This document shows positions 25,224 through 34,497 of a DNA stretch of 64,000 nt, piece after piece. Source of the stretch: Pseudomonas fluorescens (GTDB taxonomy: Bacteria; Pseudomonadota; Gammaproteobacteria; Pseudomonadales; Pseudomonadaceae). The position numbers and the translations under genes were made by a program. Within the stretch, counting starts at the first letter, position 1. Each line of letters opens with the position of its first letter. The notes beneath the pieces were generated by a model, which saw nothing but the letters and a program-made list of their open reading frames with translations, made no database searches and was not told the DNA's origin. The stretch is taken from positions 62,001 through 126,000 of the forward strand of contig NZ_JAGGOF010000045.1 of the NCBI RefSeq assembly GCF_018614775.1, written 5' to 3'.

Positions 25224-25985
25224 TCATTTGCCACCGGTCACGTCGAGAAACGTACCGGTAATGAATGAAGCTTGCGCGCTGGCCAGCCATAGAATCGCCC
25301 GCGCCACTTCTTCCGGCTGGCCACCCCGGCCCATGGGGATCGAGTCCTTGACGCGATCGACCCGCCCCGGCTCGCCGCCGCTGGCGTGCATGTCGGTATA
25401 GATGTGACCGGGGCGAATGCAGTTGACGCGTATTCCTTCCCGAGCCACTTCTTTGGCCAAGCCGATGGTGAAGGTTTCCAGGGCCCCCTTGGATGCCGCG
25501 TAGTCGATATATTCATGGGGGCTGCCGAGGCGTGCCGAGGCCGAGGAGACATTGATCACCACGCCGCCCGGGCCGTTGTGCCGATAAGCCATGCGCTTCA
25601 CCGCCTGCTGGGCGCAGAGAATCGGGCCAATGGCATTGACCGCGAAGATGCGCTGCATGCGCTCGAAGCCGAGGTCTTCCAGGCGTGACTGGGCTTGCAA
25701 TACCGCTGCGTTATTCACCAGTACGTCGATGCGCCCGAACACGCGGTCGATGGTCGCGAACAATTCGGCGACCTGCTCGGGATCCGCGCTGTCGGCCCGC
25801 ATGGCCAGCGCTCGGCGTCCCTGTGCTTCGACATCCGCCGCGACGGCCAGCGCGGCGGGCTCGTTGGCCACGTAGCTGATCGCGACGTCATAGCCTTGTG
25901 CGGCGGCGAGCCGCGCGGTGGCGGCGCCCACTCCGCGACTGCCACCGGTGATCAGAATCAGCGGTGCCTGGGAGACGTTTTCCAT
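25224..25985 (-). CDS. SDR-family oxidoreductase (classical)
   Basis: A 253-residue classical short-chain dehydrogenase/reductase with TGGSRGVG cofactor loop (13-20), NNAA, Ser148 and Y162-x3-K166 (YAASK). PGHIYTDMH follows the active site and LDVTGGK ends the protein. It resembles glucose/3-oxoacyl-ACP reductase-like members. The start at 25985 has AGGAGG nine bases upstream. It lies 37 bases after the EamA transporter gene on the same strand. Substrate unknown. In contrast to the SDR at 11376, the catalytic triad is complete. Confidence 0.88.
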   Translation of the reverse strand: MENVSQAPLILITGGSRGVGAATARLAAAQGYDVAISYVANEPAALAVAADVEAQGRRALAMRADSADPEQVAELFATIDRVFGRIDVLVNNAAVLQAQSRLEDLGFERMQRIFAVNAIGPILCAQQAVKRMAYRHNGPGGVVINVSSASARLGSPHEYIDYAASKGALETFTIGLAKEVAREGIRVNCIRPGHIYTDMHASGGEPGRVDRVKDSIPMGRGGQPEEVARAILWLASAQASFITGTFLDVTGGK

Positions 25986-26022
25986 AGCGATGACCTCCTG
26001 CAATGGTAAGAGATGGGGCCTG

Positions 26023-26850
26023 TCAGCCGATGATGAAGATGCCGCCGGCCATCACTGCGCAGGCCAGGAGCCGGCGGGCGGTGAGTGCCTCGCCGAGAAA
26101 CAGATAGCCAATCAATGCGGCAAACAGCACGCTGGTTTCGCGCAACGCCGATACCGCGCCCATCGGTGCCTGGTTCATGGCGAAGATGACGATTGCATAG
26201 GCCAGCAAGGAGACCAGCCCGCCAACCAAGGCGGTCAATAGTCCGGGTCGGATGGCGAACAAGCTGCGGGCGTCGCGCAGGCCGATGTACACCGCAGGCA
26301 TCAGCACGCCCCACAAGGCGCACATCCACATCGTATAGGCGAGCGGCGCGCCGGAGAGCCTGGCGCCGATGCCGTCGGTGACGCTGTAGGCCGCAATGAA
26401 GCAACCCGTTCCCAGCGCATAGGGCAAGCTGGGAACCGACAGCTTTCGTCCCCGGAAGGCCAGCGAGATGATTGCGCCTGACACCAGCGCGATACCGAGC
26501 AGCGCGCCAGGGGCGATGCTTTCCCCGGCAAAGACCGCGGCACCGAGGGTGATCAGAACCGGTGACGATCCACGCGAAATCGGATAGACCTGCCCGAGGT
26601 CGCCGACCCGGTAGCTGCGCACCAGAAACAGGTTGTATCCAACATGCAGCAACGCCGAAAGTACCGCATAGCCCCAACTGGCAGGCGCCGGTGGCGCCAT
26701 GAATGCAGCGGCCACGACACTGGCGATGGCAACGGCGATGCACATGACCGTCATTGACCAGAGCCGGTCGGCGCCGCCACGCAGCAGTGCATTCCAGCTG
26801 GCATGCAGGAGTGCGGCGAACAGAACCAGTAACGTGATATGGATAGGCAT
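26023..26850 (-). CDS. EamA/DMT-family transporter
   Basis: A 275-residue inner-membrane protein with about ten hydrophobic segments and the two-repeat pattern of the drug/metabolite transporter superfamily. YRVGDLGQVYPISRGSSPV in the first repeat and SALRETSVLFAALIGYLFLGE in the second are characteristic of EamA domains. Members export amino acids or metabolites. The start at 26850 (MPIHITLL) was preferred over the frame start 17 codons upstream. It sits between a LysR regulator and an SDR, all on the minus strand. Confidence 0.88.
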   Translation of the reverse strand: MPIHITLLVLFAALLHASWNALLRGGADRLWSMTVMCIAVAIASVVAAAFMAPPAPASWGYAVLSALLHVGYNLFLVRSYRVGDLGQVYPISRGSSPVLITLGAAVFAGESIAPGALLGIALVSGAIISLAFRGRKLSVPSLPYALGTGCFIAAYSVTDGIGARLSGAPLAYTMWMCALWGVLMPAVYIGLRDARSLFAIRPGLLTALVGGLVSLLAYAIVIFAMNQAPMGAVSALRETSVLFAALIGYLFLGEALTARRLLACAVMAGGIFIIG

Positions 26851-26926
26851 GCGTGCCAGTTTATGCAACGCAGCGCCCGGACTACAGAGAAGTCTCCTCA
26901 TTGTTTCATGAGTAAATCCTCATGCA

Positions 26927-27832
26927 TCAGCCATAGGCTTGCTGGACTTTCTGCGCCTCGCTGATCAACCACTGGCGGAAGCTGACGATGTGCGGCTGCG
27001 ACTCGGTGCCTTTCGGGCAGACAAAATAGTAGGCAAGGGGTGAGGGGAACGGCACATCGAACAGTCGCACCAGGCGGCCATCGCTGATTTCGGTTTCAAC
27101 ATGCCCGCTGCGTACCAAAGCGACGCCCTGGCCGAGCAGGGCGGCCTCGACCGTCATGTTGGTATCGCCGAATCTGACGCTTTCCCTGAGCGGCAAGAAC
27201 TCCAGTCCGACCTTTTGAAACCAGAGCTCCCATTTAGGCACCAGCTCGGCGCCATCCCGGGTCAGCAGCGGATAGTGCAGCAACTCCGCTGGGCTGCGCG
27301 GCGTCCCGAAGCGTTGCAGCAAGTCGGGACTTGCCACCGGAAAGACCTGCTCGCCGAACAGGAACTCCGAATAGAGGCCCGGGTAAGTGCCTTTGCCCAG
27401 GCGGATCGCGACATCCGCCTGGGCAGCGGAGAAGTGGATGATCTTGTCGGTGGTGTCCAGCGAGACCAACAGCTCGGGATGCTGGCGGGACAGGTTCGGC
27501 AAACGCGGCAACAGCCACTTCAGTGCGAACGAGTACGTGGTGCTGACGTCGAGTCGGACTCGGCCTTTCTGCTCGCGCAGATCGGCCAGAGTCGCTTCCA
27601 GGTTCAGGAAGAATTCCCGCACGATGGGCGCCAACGTGGCACCCGCTGCGGTGAGGCTTAACGACTTGCCACGCTCGAACAATTGCAGTCCCCAGAGCGC
27701 CTCGAGATGCTTGAGCTGGTGACTGACCGCACTCTGGGTAACGTGCAGCTCCTGCGCGGCAGCGGTAAAGGTCGCGTGCCGGGTGGCGACTTCAAAGGCA
27801 CGCAATGTAGCGGTCGGTGGCAGGTCTCTCAT
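26927..27832 (-). CDS. LysR-family regulator, GcvA-like
   Basis: A 301-residue LysR-type regulator. The N-terminal winged helix (LPPTATLRAFEVATRHATFTA..., with TQSAVSHQLKHLE) is of the GcvA/AmpR type, and the remainder is a periplasmic-binding-like effector domain. ATG 27832 gives a typical GcvA-like N-terminus (MRDLPPTATLRAF); ATG 27856 in the same frame is also possible. It precedes the EamA transporter and SDR genes in the same direction with a 76-base gap and may control them. Confidence 0.88.
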   Translation of the reverse strand: MRDLPPTATLRAFEVATRHATFTAAAQELHVTQSAVSHQLKHLEALWGLQLFERGKSLSLTAAGATLAPIVREFFLNLEATLADLREQKGRVRLDVSTTYSFALKWLLPRLPNLSRQHPELLVSLDTTDKIIHFSAAQADVAIRLGKGTYPGLYSEFLFGEQVFPVASPDLLQRFGTPRSPAELLHYPLLTRDGAELVPKWELWFQKVGLEFLPLRESVRFGDTNMTVEAALLGQGVALVRSGHVETEISDGRLVRLFDVPFPSPLAYYFVCPKGTESQPHIVSFRQWLISEAQKVQQAYG

Positions 27833-27961
27833 GGATACGATGTCCCGGCGAGTCATCAGGATGCGTCATGAACGCAGGCTCATGGTAAAGCATCCGGGGT
27901 GCATGTCGTGTGTGTCCGGCGTGACGCAACACATCAAGCCTTGATGTAAACGGTCCCACCG

Positions 27962-27990
27962 CAATCGCGAGCAAGCTCGGCTCCCACAGA
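27962..27990. repeat. Single REP element
   Basis: TCGCGAGCAAGCTCGGCTCCCACAG-type sequence, half of the palindromic pairs seen later in the window. It is the first REP met from the left and marks the end of the REP-free island. Confidence 0.7.
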
Positions 27991-28060
27991 GGCTGCGACA
28001 AGTACAGAACCTGTGAACCCTTGTTTTGATATTGGTTGGCTTTCCAAGGAAAGCGCAATG

Positions 28061-28100
28061 AAAAACGCCGCGGGCCCTTTCCAGGACCCGCGGCGTTTTT
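28061..28100 (-). terminator. Strong rho-independent terminator of fabI
   Basis: Perfect 14-base-pair stem (AAAAACGCCGCGGG / CCCGCGGCGTTTTT) with a 12-base loop, ending 15 bases beyond the fabI stop. The T-tract is present in both directions. Confidence 0.92.
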
Positions 28101-28115
28101 CATGCGCGGTGAAGA

Positions 28116-28910
28116 TTACTCTTCGAGGTTGCCCATGGCGGTGGTGTTGAAGCCGCCGTCCACGTACATGATTTCACCGCTGATGCCCGACGCCAGGTCG
28201 GAGCACAGGAAGGCGCCGGCGTTGCCGACTTCTTCGATGGTGACGTTGCGACGCAGCGGGGTTTGCGCTTCGTTGGCGGCCAGCATCTTGCGGAAGTTCT
28301 TGATGCCGGAAGCGGCGAGGGTGCGGATCGGGCCTGCCGAGACGCAGTTGACACGGGTGCCGTCCGGGCCCAGGGAGCCGGCCAGGTAACGAACGCCGGC
28401 TTCCAGGGAGGCCTTGGCCATGCCCATGACGTTGTAGTTCGGCATGGTGCGCTCGGCGCCCAGGTACGATAGGGTCAGCAGGCTGCCGTTGCGGCCTTTC
28501 ATCATTTCGCGACCGGCCTTGGCCAGGGCCACGAAGCTGTAGGCGCTGATGTCGTGGGCAATGCGGAAACCTTCGCGGGTGGTGGCTTCGGTGAAGTCGC
28601 CGTCCAGTTGGTCGCCCGGGGCGAAGCCGACGGAGTGCACGATGCAGTCCAGGCCGTCCCACTTCTGGCTCAGTTGTTCGAAGACCTTGGCGATTTCTTC
28701 ATCGCTGGCGACGTCGCACGGGAAGCACAGCTCAGGGCTCGAACCCCAGCCTTGCGCGAACTCTTCGACACGACCCTTGAGTTTGTCGTTCTGATAAGTG
28801 AAGGCAAGCTCAGCGCCCTCGCGATGCATGGCGGCGGCGATGCCGGATGCGATGGACAGCTTGCTGGCGACACCGACGATCAGTACGCGCTTACCGGCGA
28901 GAAAACCCAT
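28116..28910 (-). CDS. fabI: Enoyl-[acyl-carrier-protein] reductase FabI
   Basis: NADH-dependent reductase that completes each cycle of fatty acid elongation in the cytoplasm. It is 264 residues, the usual size. The nucleotide site [11 protein letters not shown] and the FabI-type active site Y159-x6-K166 (with the Pro-Asn-Tyr-Asn context) are intact, as is [13 protein letters not shown]. The start at 28910 has AGAGGAG upstream. A strong terminator follows. It lies 19 bases downstream of yejF, but in Pseudomonas it is an independent housekeeping gene. Confidence 0.97.
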   Translation of the reverse strand: MGFLAGKRVLIVGVASKLSIASGIAAAMHREGAELAFTYQNDKLKGRVEEFAQGWGSSPELCFPCDVASDEEIAKVFEQLSQKWDGLDCIVHSVGFAPGDQLDGDFTEATTREGFRIAHDISAYSFVALAKAGREMMKGRNGSLLTLSYLGAERTMPNYNVMGMAKASLEAGVRYLAGSLGPDGTRVNCVSAGPIRTLAASGIKNFRKMLAANEAQTPLRRNVTIEEVGNAGAFLCSDLASGISGEIMYVDGGFNTTAMGNLEE

Positions 28911-28929
28911 GTGTTGCTCCTCTTTCAGG

Positions 28930-30540
28930 TTATTCGGCAGCTGTTGGGGCCAGGAAAGCGGCCTCCAGCAACTGCTGTGTATAGGGGTGCTGCGGCGCGG
29001 CGAATATGCTGCGGGCATCACCTTGTTCGACCACTTGGCCATGCTTGACCACCATCAACTGGTGGCTCAGCGCTTTGACGACAGCCAGGTCATGGCTGAT
29101 AAACAGGTACGTCAGGTTGTACTTGGTTTGCAGCGACCGTAACAGCTCCACCACCTGGCGTTGCACGGTACGGTCCAGGGCCGACGTTGGTTCATCCAGC
29201 AGAATCAACGCCGGCTTGAGCACCAGGGCCCGGGCAATGGCGATACGCTGCCGTTGCCCTCCGGAAAATTCATGGGGGTAGCGGTTCCGGGTTTCCGGGT
29301 CCAGGCCTACCTCCTTCAATGCCGCGATTATCGCGTGTTCCTGTTCGGCCGCGGTGCCGATCTTGTGGATCCGCAGGCCTTCGCCGACGATCTGGCTCAC
29401 ACACATCCGTGGGCTCAGGCTGCCGAACGGGTCCTGAAACACCACTTGCATCTCCCGGCGCAGCGGCCGGACCTGCTGCTGCGTCAGGCTGTCCAGCTGC
29501 TTGCCTTCGAAGCGGATCCCGCCCTGGCTTCCGATCAACCTCAAGATCGCCAACCCCAGGGTGGACTTGCCCGAGCCGCTTTCGCCGACGATGCCCAGGG
29601 TCTGGCCCTGGGGCAGGCTGAAGCGGATTCCGTCCACGGCCTTGATGTAGTCCACCGTGCGTTTGAGCAGGCCCTTCTTGATCGGGAACCAGACTTTCAG
29701 GTCCTGGACCTGCAACAACGGCGGGCCAACCTCGTTGCTCGCCGGGGTGCCGCTGGGTTCTGCACCCAGCAGTTCTCGAGTGTACGGATGCTGCGGTGCG
29801 CGGAACAACTCTGCGCACGATGCCTGTTCGACGATGCAACCGCGCTGCATGACACATACGCGATGCGCAATTCTTCGCACCAAGTTCAAATCGTGGCTGA
29901 TCAACAGCAGCGACATGCCCAATCGTGCCTGCAGATCCTTGAGCAGATCGAGGATTTTCAGCTGGACGGTGACGTCCAGGGCGGTGGTCGGTTCATCGGC
30001 GATCAGCAGTTCCGGCTCGTTGGCCAGGGCCATGGCGATCATCACCCGCTGGCGCTGGCCGCCGGACAGCTCATGGGGCAGGGCCTTGAGGCGCTTGTGG
30101 GGCTCGGGGATGCCGACCAGCTCCAGCAACTCCAGGGTCCGCCGGGTCGCGACTTTGCCGCTCAGGCCCTTGTGGATACCGAGCACTTCATTGATCTGTT
30201 TTTCAATGGAGTGCAGCGGATTCAGGGACGTCATCGGTTCCTGGAAGATCATCGCGATCCGGTTGCCGCGGATATGGCGAATGGTTTTTTCCTTCAGGCC
30301 CAGTAGGTCCTGCCCGGCGTAGCGGATGCTGCCGGTGGGGTGATGGGCCAGCGGGTAGGGCAGCAGGCGCAGGATCGAGTGCGCCGTCACCGACTTGCCC
30401 GAGCCGCTCTCGCCCACCAGGGCCAGGGTTTCACCGCGCTTGATGTCGAAGCTGACGTCCTCGACTACGCGCTGGCGGTGTTCGCCGACTACGAACTCCA
30501 CCGCCAGGTCGCGCACTTCGATCAGGTTGTCGTCGTTCAT
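28930..30540 (-). CDS. yejF: Peptide ABC transporter, double ATPase subunit YejF
   Basis: A 536-residue fused ABC ATPase that powers the YejABEF oligopeptide (microcin C-type) importer. Each half has a full set of motifs: Walker A GESGSGKS (43-50 and again in the second half), signatures LSGGQRQR and FSGGQRQR, and Walker [12 protein letters not shown] and [17 protein letters not shown] and HPYTQQL mark the oligopeptide-type C-terminal extensions of each half. The start at 30540 has GAGGAAG. It lies one base after the yejE stop. Confidence 0.95.
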   Translation of the reverse strand: MNDDNLIEVRDLAVEFVVGEHRQRVVEDVSFDIKRGETLALVGESGSGKSVTAHSILRLLPYPLAHHPTGSIRYAGQDLLGLKEKTIRHIRGNRIAMIFQEPMTSLNPLHSIEKQINEVLGIHKGLSGKVATRRTLELLELVGIPEPHKRLKALPHELSGGQRQRVMIAMALANEPELLIADEPTTALDVTVQLKILDLLKDLQARLGMSLLLISHDLNLVRRIAHRVCVMQRGCIVEQASCAELFRAPQHPYTRELLGAEPSGTPASNEVGPPLLQVQDLKVWFPIKKGLLKRTVDYIKAVDGIRFSLPQGQTLGIVGESGSGKSTLGLAILRLIGSQGGIRFEGKQLDSLTQQQVRPLRREMQVVFQDPFGSLSPRMCVSQIVGEGLRIHKIGTAAEQEHAIIAALKEVGLDPETRNRYPHEFSGGQRQRIAIARALVLKPALILLDEPTSALDRTVQRQVVELLRSLQTKYNLTYLFISHDLAVVKALSHQLMVVKHGQVVEQGDARSIFAAPQHPYTQQLLEAAFLAPTAAE

Positions 30541-30541
30541 G

Positions 30542-31561
30542 TCACTTCCTCGGGTCGAAGGCATCGCGCGCGGACTCGCCGATGAACACCAGCAGGCTCA
30601 GCATCAGCGCCAGCACGGCGAACGCGCTGATGCCCAGCCATGGCGCCTGGAGGTTGGATTTACCCTGGGCCACCAGTTCGCCCAGGGACGGCGAGCCTGC
30701 CGGCAGGCCGAAACCGAGGAAGTCCAGGGCGGTGAGGGTGCCGATGGCGCCGGTGAGGATGAACGGCATGAACGTCATGGTCGAGACCATGGCGTTGGGC
30801 AGGATGTGGCGGAACATGATCGCGCCGTTCTGCATGCCCAGCGCTCGCGCGGCGCGCACGTATTCCAGGTTGCGCCCACGCAGGAACTCGGCGCGGACCA
30901 CGTCCACCAGGCTCATCCACGAGAACAAGAGCATGATGCCCAGCAACCACCAGAAGTTCGGCTGGACGAAACTGGCCAGGATAATCAGCAGGTACAGCAC
31001 CGGCAGCCCGGACCAGATTTCCAGGAAACGCTGGCCGGCCAGGTCGACCCAGCCGCCATAGAAACCCTGCAGGGCGCCCGCAATCACGCCGATGATCGAG
31101 CTGAGCACGGTCAGGGTCAGGGCGAACAGCACCGAGATGCGAAAGCCGTAGATCACGCGCGCGAGGACGTCACGGCCCTGGTCGTCGGTGCCCAGCCAGT
31201 TCATCGCCGAGGGCGGCGCCGGGGCCGGGACCTTCAGGTCATAATTGATGCTCTGGTAGCTGAACGGAATCGGCGCCCACAGCACCCAGGCGTCCTTGGC
31301 GGCCAACAGTTCGCGGATGTACGGGCTCTTGTAGTTGGCTTCCAGGGGGAATTCGCCGCCGAAGGTGGTTTCCGGGTAGCGCTTGAGGGCCGGGAAGTAC
31401 CAGCCGTTGTCGTAGTGCACCACCAGCGGCTTGTCGTTGGCGATCAGTTCGGCGCCCAGGCTCAGCCCGAACAGGATCAGGAACAGCCACAGCGACCACC
31501 AGCCACGCTTGTTGGCCTTGAACAGTTCGAAGCGGCGGCGATTGAGCGGGGACAGGTTCAT
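30542..31561 (-). CDS. yejE: Peptide ABC transporter permease YejE
   Basis: A 339-residue inner-membrane permease of the DppC/OppC type. One N-terminal membrane segment is followed by a periplasmic stretch, then five more segments. The EAA-like loop that contacts the ATPase is EYVRAARALGMQNGAIMFRHILPN. GTDDQGRDVLARVIYG is the family signature. The start at 31561 has GGGAGC upstream; the gene begins one base after yejB stops. Confidence 0.95.
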   Translation of the reverse strand: MNLSPLNRRRFELFKANKRGWWSLWLFLILFGLSLGAELIANDKPLVVHYDNGWYFPALKRYPETTFGGEFPLEANYKSPYIRELLAAKDAWVLWAPIPFSYQSINYDLKVPAPAPPSAMNWLGTDDQGRDVLARVIYGFRISVLFALTLTVLSSIIGVIAGALQGFYGGWVDLAGQRFLEIWSGLPVLYLLIILASFVQPNFWWLLGIMLLFSWMSLVDVVRAEFLRGRNLEYVRAARALGMQNGAIMFRHILPNAMVSTMTFMPFILTGAIGTLTALDFLGFGLPAGSPSLGELVAQGKSNLQAPWLGISAFAVLALMLSLLVFIGESARDAFDPRK

Positions 31562-31562
31562 C

Positions 31563-32636
31563 TCAATGCTCCCGGCTTTCGAAGTCGATGCGCGGATCGA
31601 CAAAGGAGTAGGTCAGGTCGCCGATCAGTTTCACCACCAGGCCCAGCAAGGTAAAGATGAACAGGGTGCCGAACACCACCGGGTAATCGCGGTTGATGGC
31701 CGCCTCGAAACTCATCAGCCCGAGGCCATCGAGGGAGAAGATCACCTCTACCAGCAGGGAGCCGGTGAAGAAGATCCCGATGAACGCCGAAGGGAAACCG
31801 GCGATCACCAGCAGCATGGCATTGCGGAACACATGGCCGTAGAGCACGCGATGACGGGTCAGGCCCTTGGCCTTGGCAGTGACCACGTATTGCTTGTTGA
31901 TTTCGTCGAGGAAGCTGTTCTTGGTCAGCAGGGTCATGGTGGCGAAGTTGCCGATCACCAGCGCGGTCACCGGCAAGGCCAGGTGCCAGAAATAGTCGAG
32001 GATCTTGCCGCCCAGGGTCAGCTCATCGAAGTTGTTCGAGGTCAGCCCGCGCAACGGGAACCAGTCGAAGTAACTGCCGCCGGCAAACACCACGATCAGC
32101 AGGATCGCGAACAGGAACGACGGGATTGCGTAGCCGACGATGATCGCCGAGCTGGTCCACACGTCGAAATGGCTGCCGTGCCGCGTGGCCTTGGCGATCC
32201 CCAGCGGGATCGACACCAGGTACATGATCAGCGTGCTCCACAGGCCGAGGGAGATGGACACTGGCATCTTTTCCTTGATCAGGTCGATGACCTTGGCATC
32301 GCGGAAGAAACTGTCGCCGAAGTCCAGGTGCGCGTAGTTCTTGATCATGATCCACAGGCGTTCGGGGGCCGATTTGTCGAAGCCGTACATCCGCTCGATT
32401 TCCTTGACCAGGCTCGGGTCCAGGCCCTGGGCACCGCGATAGGAGGAGCCGGCCACCGACACTTCGGCGCCGCCGCCGGCAATGCGGCTGGTGGCGCCTT
32501 CGAAACCTTCGAGCTTGGCGATCATCTGCTCCACCGGCCCGCCGGGCGCGGCCTGGATGATGACGAAGTTGATCAGCAGGATGCCGAACAGGGTCGGGAT
32601 GATCAGCAGCAGCCGCCGGAAAATATAAGCCAGCAT
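31563..32636 (-). CDS. yejB: Peptide ABC transporter permease YejB
   Basis: A 357-residue permease of the DppB/OppB type, partner of YejE. It starts [19 protein letters not shown], typical of the first helix, and has the ATPase-contact loop [25 protein letters not shown] roughly 100-residue periplasmic region follows helix 1, longer than in DppB and usual for YejB. It begins four bases after the binding-protein gene ends, so the five yej genes form one operon. Confidence 0.95.
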   Translation of the reverse strand: MLAYIFRRLLLIIPTLFGILLINFVIIQAAPGGPVEQMIAKLEGFEGATSRIAGGGAEVSVAGSSYRGAQGLDPSLVKEIERMYGFDKSAPERLWIMIKNYAHLDFGDSFFRDAKVIDLIKEKMPVSISLGLWSTLIMYLVSIPLGIAKATRHGSHFDVWTSSAIIVGYAIPSFLFAILLIVVFAGGSYFDWFPLRGLTSNNFDELTLGGKILDYFWHLALPVTALVIGNFATMTLLTKNSFLDEINKQYVVTAKAKGLTRHRVLYGHVFRNAMLLVIAGFPSAFIGIFFTGSLLVEVIFSLDGLGLMSFEAAINRDYPVVFGTLFIFTLLGLVVKLIGDLTYSFVDPRIDFESREH

Positions 32637-32640
32637 CGGG

Positions 32641-34497
32641 TTACTCCACGCTCGCGGGGGCGGTGTTGGTCTGTTGTTCCATGACTTGCTTCTCGACTTC
32701 GGCGGCAGGCTTGGCGTCCGGCTTGACCCACCAGGTGGTGGTGCCGATGTCGTAGGTCGGCGTCACTTTCGGATGGCCGATGTGGTTCCAATAGGCCACG
32801 CGCCAGGTCTTGATGTGCCAGTTGGGAATCACGTAGTAACCCCACTGCAGCACCCGGTCCAGCGCCCGGGCATGGGTTACCAGGCTTTTGCGCGAATCGG
32901 CGTTGATCAGCTGTTCCACCAACTGGTCAACGGCCGGATCCTTCAGGCCCATGGTGTTGCGGCTGCCGGGCTTGTCGGCGGCGGCCGACATCCAGAATTC
33001 GCGCTGCTCGTTACCCGGTGAGCTGGATTGCGGGAAGCTGCCCACCACCAGGTCGAAATCCCGCGAGCGCACGCGGTTGATGTACTGGGACACGTCGACC
33101 CGGCGGATCACCAGGTCGATACCCAGGTCGCTCAGGTTGCGCTTGAACGGCAGCAATACCCGTTCGAATTCGGTCTGGGCCAACAGGAACTCCAGCACCA
33201 CCGGTTTGCCCTGGGCATCGACCATCTTGTCGTCGACGATGCGCCAGCCGGCTTCCTGCAGCAACTGGTAAGCCTTGCGCTGCTGGTCGCGGATCATGCC
33301 GCTGCCGTCGCACATCGAAGGCTGGAACGCGTCGGTGAACACCTGGTCGGGAATCTTGCCGCGCAGCGGTTCGAGAATCTTCAGTTCGTCTTCACCGGGC
33401 AGGCCGGTGGCGGCCATTTCCGAGTTTTCGAAATAACTGCGGGTGCGGGCATAAGCGCCATTGAACAGCTGCTTGTTGGTCCACTCGAAATCCAGCAACA
33501 GGCTCAAGGCCTTGCGCACCCGCACGTCCTGGAAGATCGGCCGGCGCAGGTTGTAGACAAAACCCTGCATGCCGGTGGGGTTGCCGTTGGGGATCTGTTC
33601 CTTGATCAACCGACCCTCGGTGACGGCCGGGATGTTGTAGGCATTGGCCCAGTTCTTGGCCGTCATCTCCAGCCAGAAGTCGAACTGCCCGGCTTTCAGG
33701 GCCTCGACCGCCACGGTGTTGTCGCGGTAATAGTCGGTGGTCAGCACGTCAAAATTGTAGAAACCGCGATTGACCGCCAGGTCCTTGCCCCAGTAATCCT
33801 TCACCCGCTCATAACGAGTCGAGCGTCCGGCCTTCACTTCGGTGACTTTGTACGGGCCGCTGCCGAGGGGGATTTCCAGGTTGCCCTTGTTGAAGTCGCG
33901 ATCGGCCCACCAGTGTTTCGGCAAGACCGGCAGTTGGCCGAGGATCAGCGGCAATTCACGGTTATTGGTGTGCTTGAACTTGAACAGCACCTTGAGCGGG
34001 GCTTCGGCGATGACTTCGGCGACGTCGTTGTAGTAGCCGCGAAACATCGGCGCGCCGTCCTTGGTCAAGGTCTGGAAGCTGAACACCACGTCTTCGGCGC
34101 GCACCGGGTGGCCGTCGTTGAAGCGGGCTTCGGGGCGCAGGTAGAAACGCACCCAGGCATTGTCCGGGGCTTTCTCGATCTTTTCGGCGATCAGGCCATA
34201 TTCGGTGAAGGGTTCGTCCAGGCCCTGCTTGGCCAGGGTGTCGTAGATCAGGCCGATGTCATCGGCCGGTACGCCTTTGCTGATGAACGGGTTGAGGCTG
34301 TCGAAGCCACCAAACCCGCCCTGGCGGAACATCCCGCCCTTGGGCGCGTCGGGGTTCACGTAATCGAAATGCTTGAAATCGGCCGGGTATTTTGGCGGCT
34401 CGTTGTACAGGGTCAGGGCGTGCTGCGGCGCGGCACAAGCCAGCCCGGCGAACAGTAGGCCGCCGGCCTGCAGGAGCAGGGCGCGAAAAGGCTTCAT
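32641..34497 (-). CDS. yejA: Periplasmic peptide-binding protein, YejA-like (copy nearest permease)
   Basis: A 618-residue extracellular solute-binding protein of family 5, delivering peptides to YejB/YejE. A signal peptide ([13 protein letters not shown]...CAAPQ) is visible; a Cys near its end (LACAAP) could be a cleavage-site residue, but a clear lipobox is not seen. Features include [19 protein letters not shown] and GSGPYKV. The start at 34497 overlaps the upstream paralogue's stop by four bases (ATGA). It is related to the next protein throughout its length. Confidence 0.92.
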   Translation of the reverse strand: MKPFRALLLQAGGLLFAGLACAAPQHALTLYNEPPKYPADFKHFDYVNPDAPKGGMFRQGGFGGFDSLNPFISKGVPADDIGLIYDTLAKQGLDEPFTEYGLIAEKIEKAPDNAWVRFYLRPEARFNDGHPVRAEDVVFSFQTLTKDGAPMFRGYYNDVAEVIAEAPLKVLFKFKHTNNRELPLILGQLPVLPKHWWADRDFNKGNLEIPLGSGPYKVTEVKAGRSTRYERVKDYWGKDLAVNRGFYNFDVLTTDYYRDNTVAVEALKAGQFDFWLEMTAKNWANAYNIPAVTEGRLIKEQIPNGNPTGMQGFVYNLRRPIFQDVRVRKALSLLLDFEWTNKQLFNGAYARTRSYFENSEMAATGLPGEDELKILEPLRGKIPDQVFTDAFQPSMCDGSGMIRDQQRKAYQLLQEAGWRIVDDKMVDAQGKPVVLEFLLAQTEFERVLLPFKRNLSDLGIDLVIRRVDVSQYINRVRSRDFDLVVGSFPQSSSPGNEQREFWMSAAADKPGSRNTMGLKDPAVDQLVEQLINADSRKSLVTHARALDRVLQWGYYVIPNWHIKTWRVAYWNHIGHPKVTPTYDIGTTTWWVKPDAKPAAEVEKQVMEQQTNTAPASVE

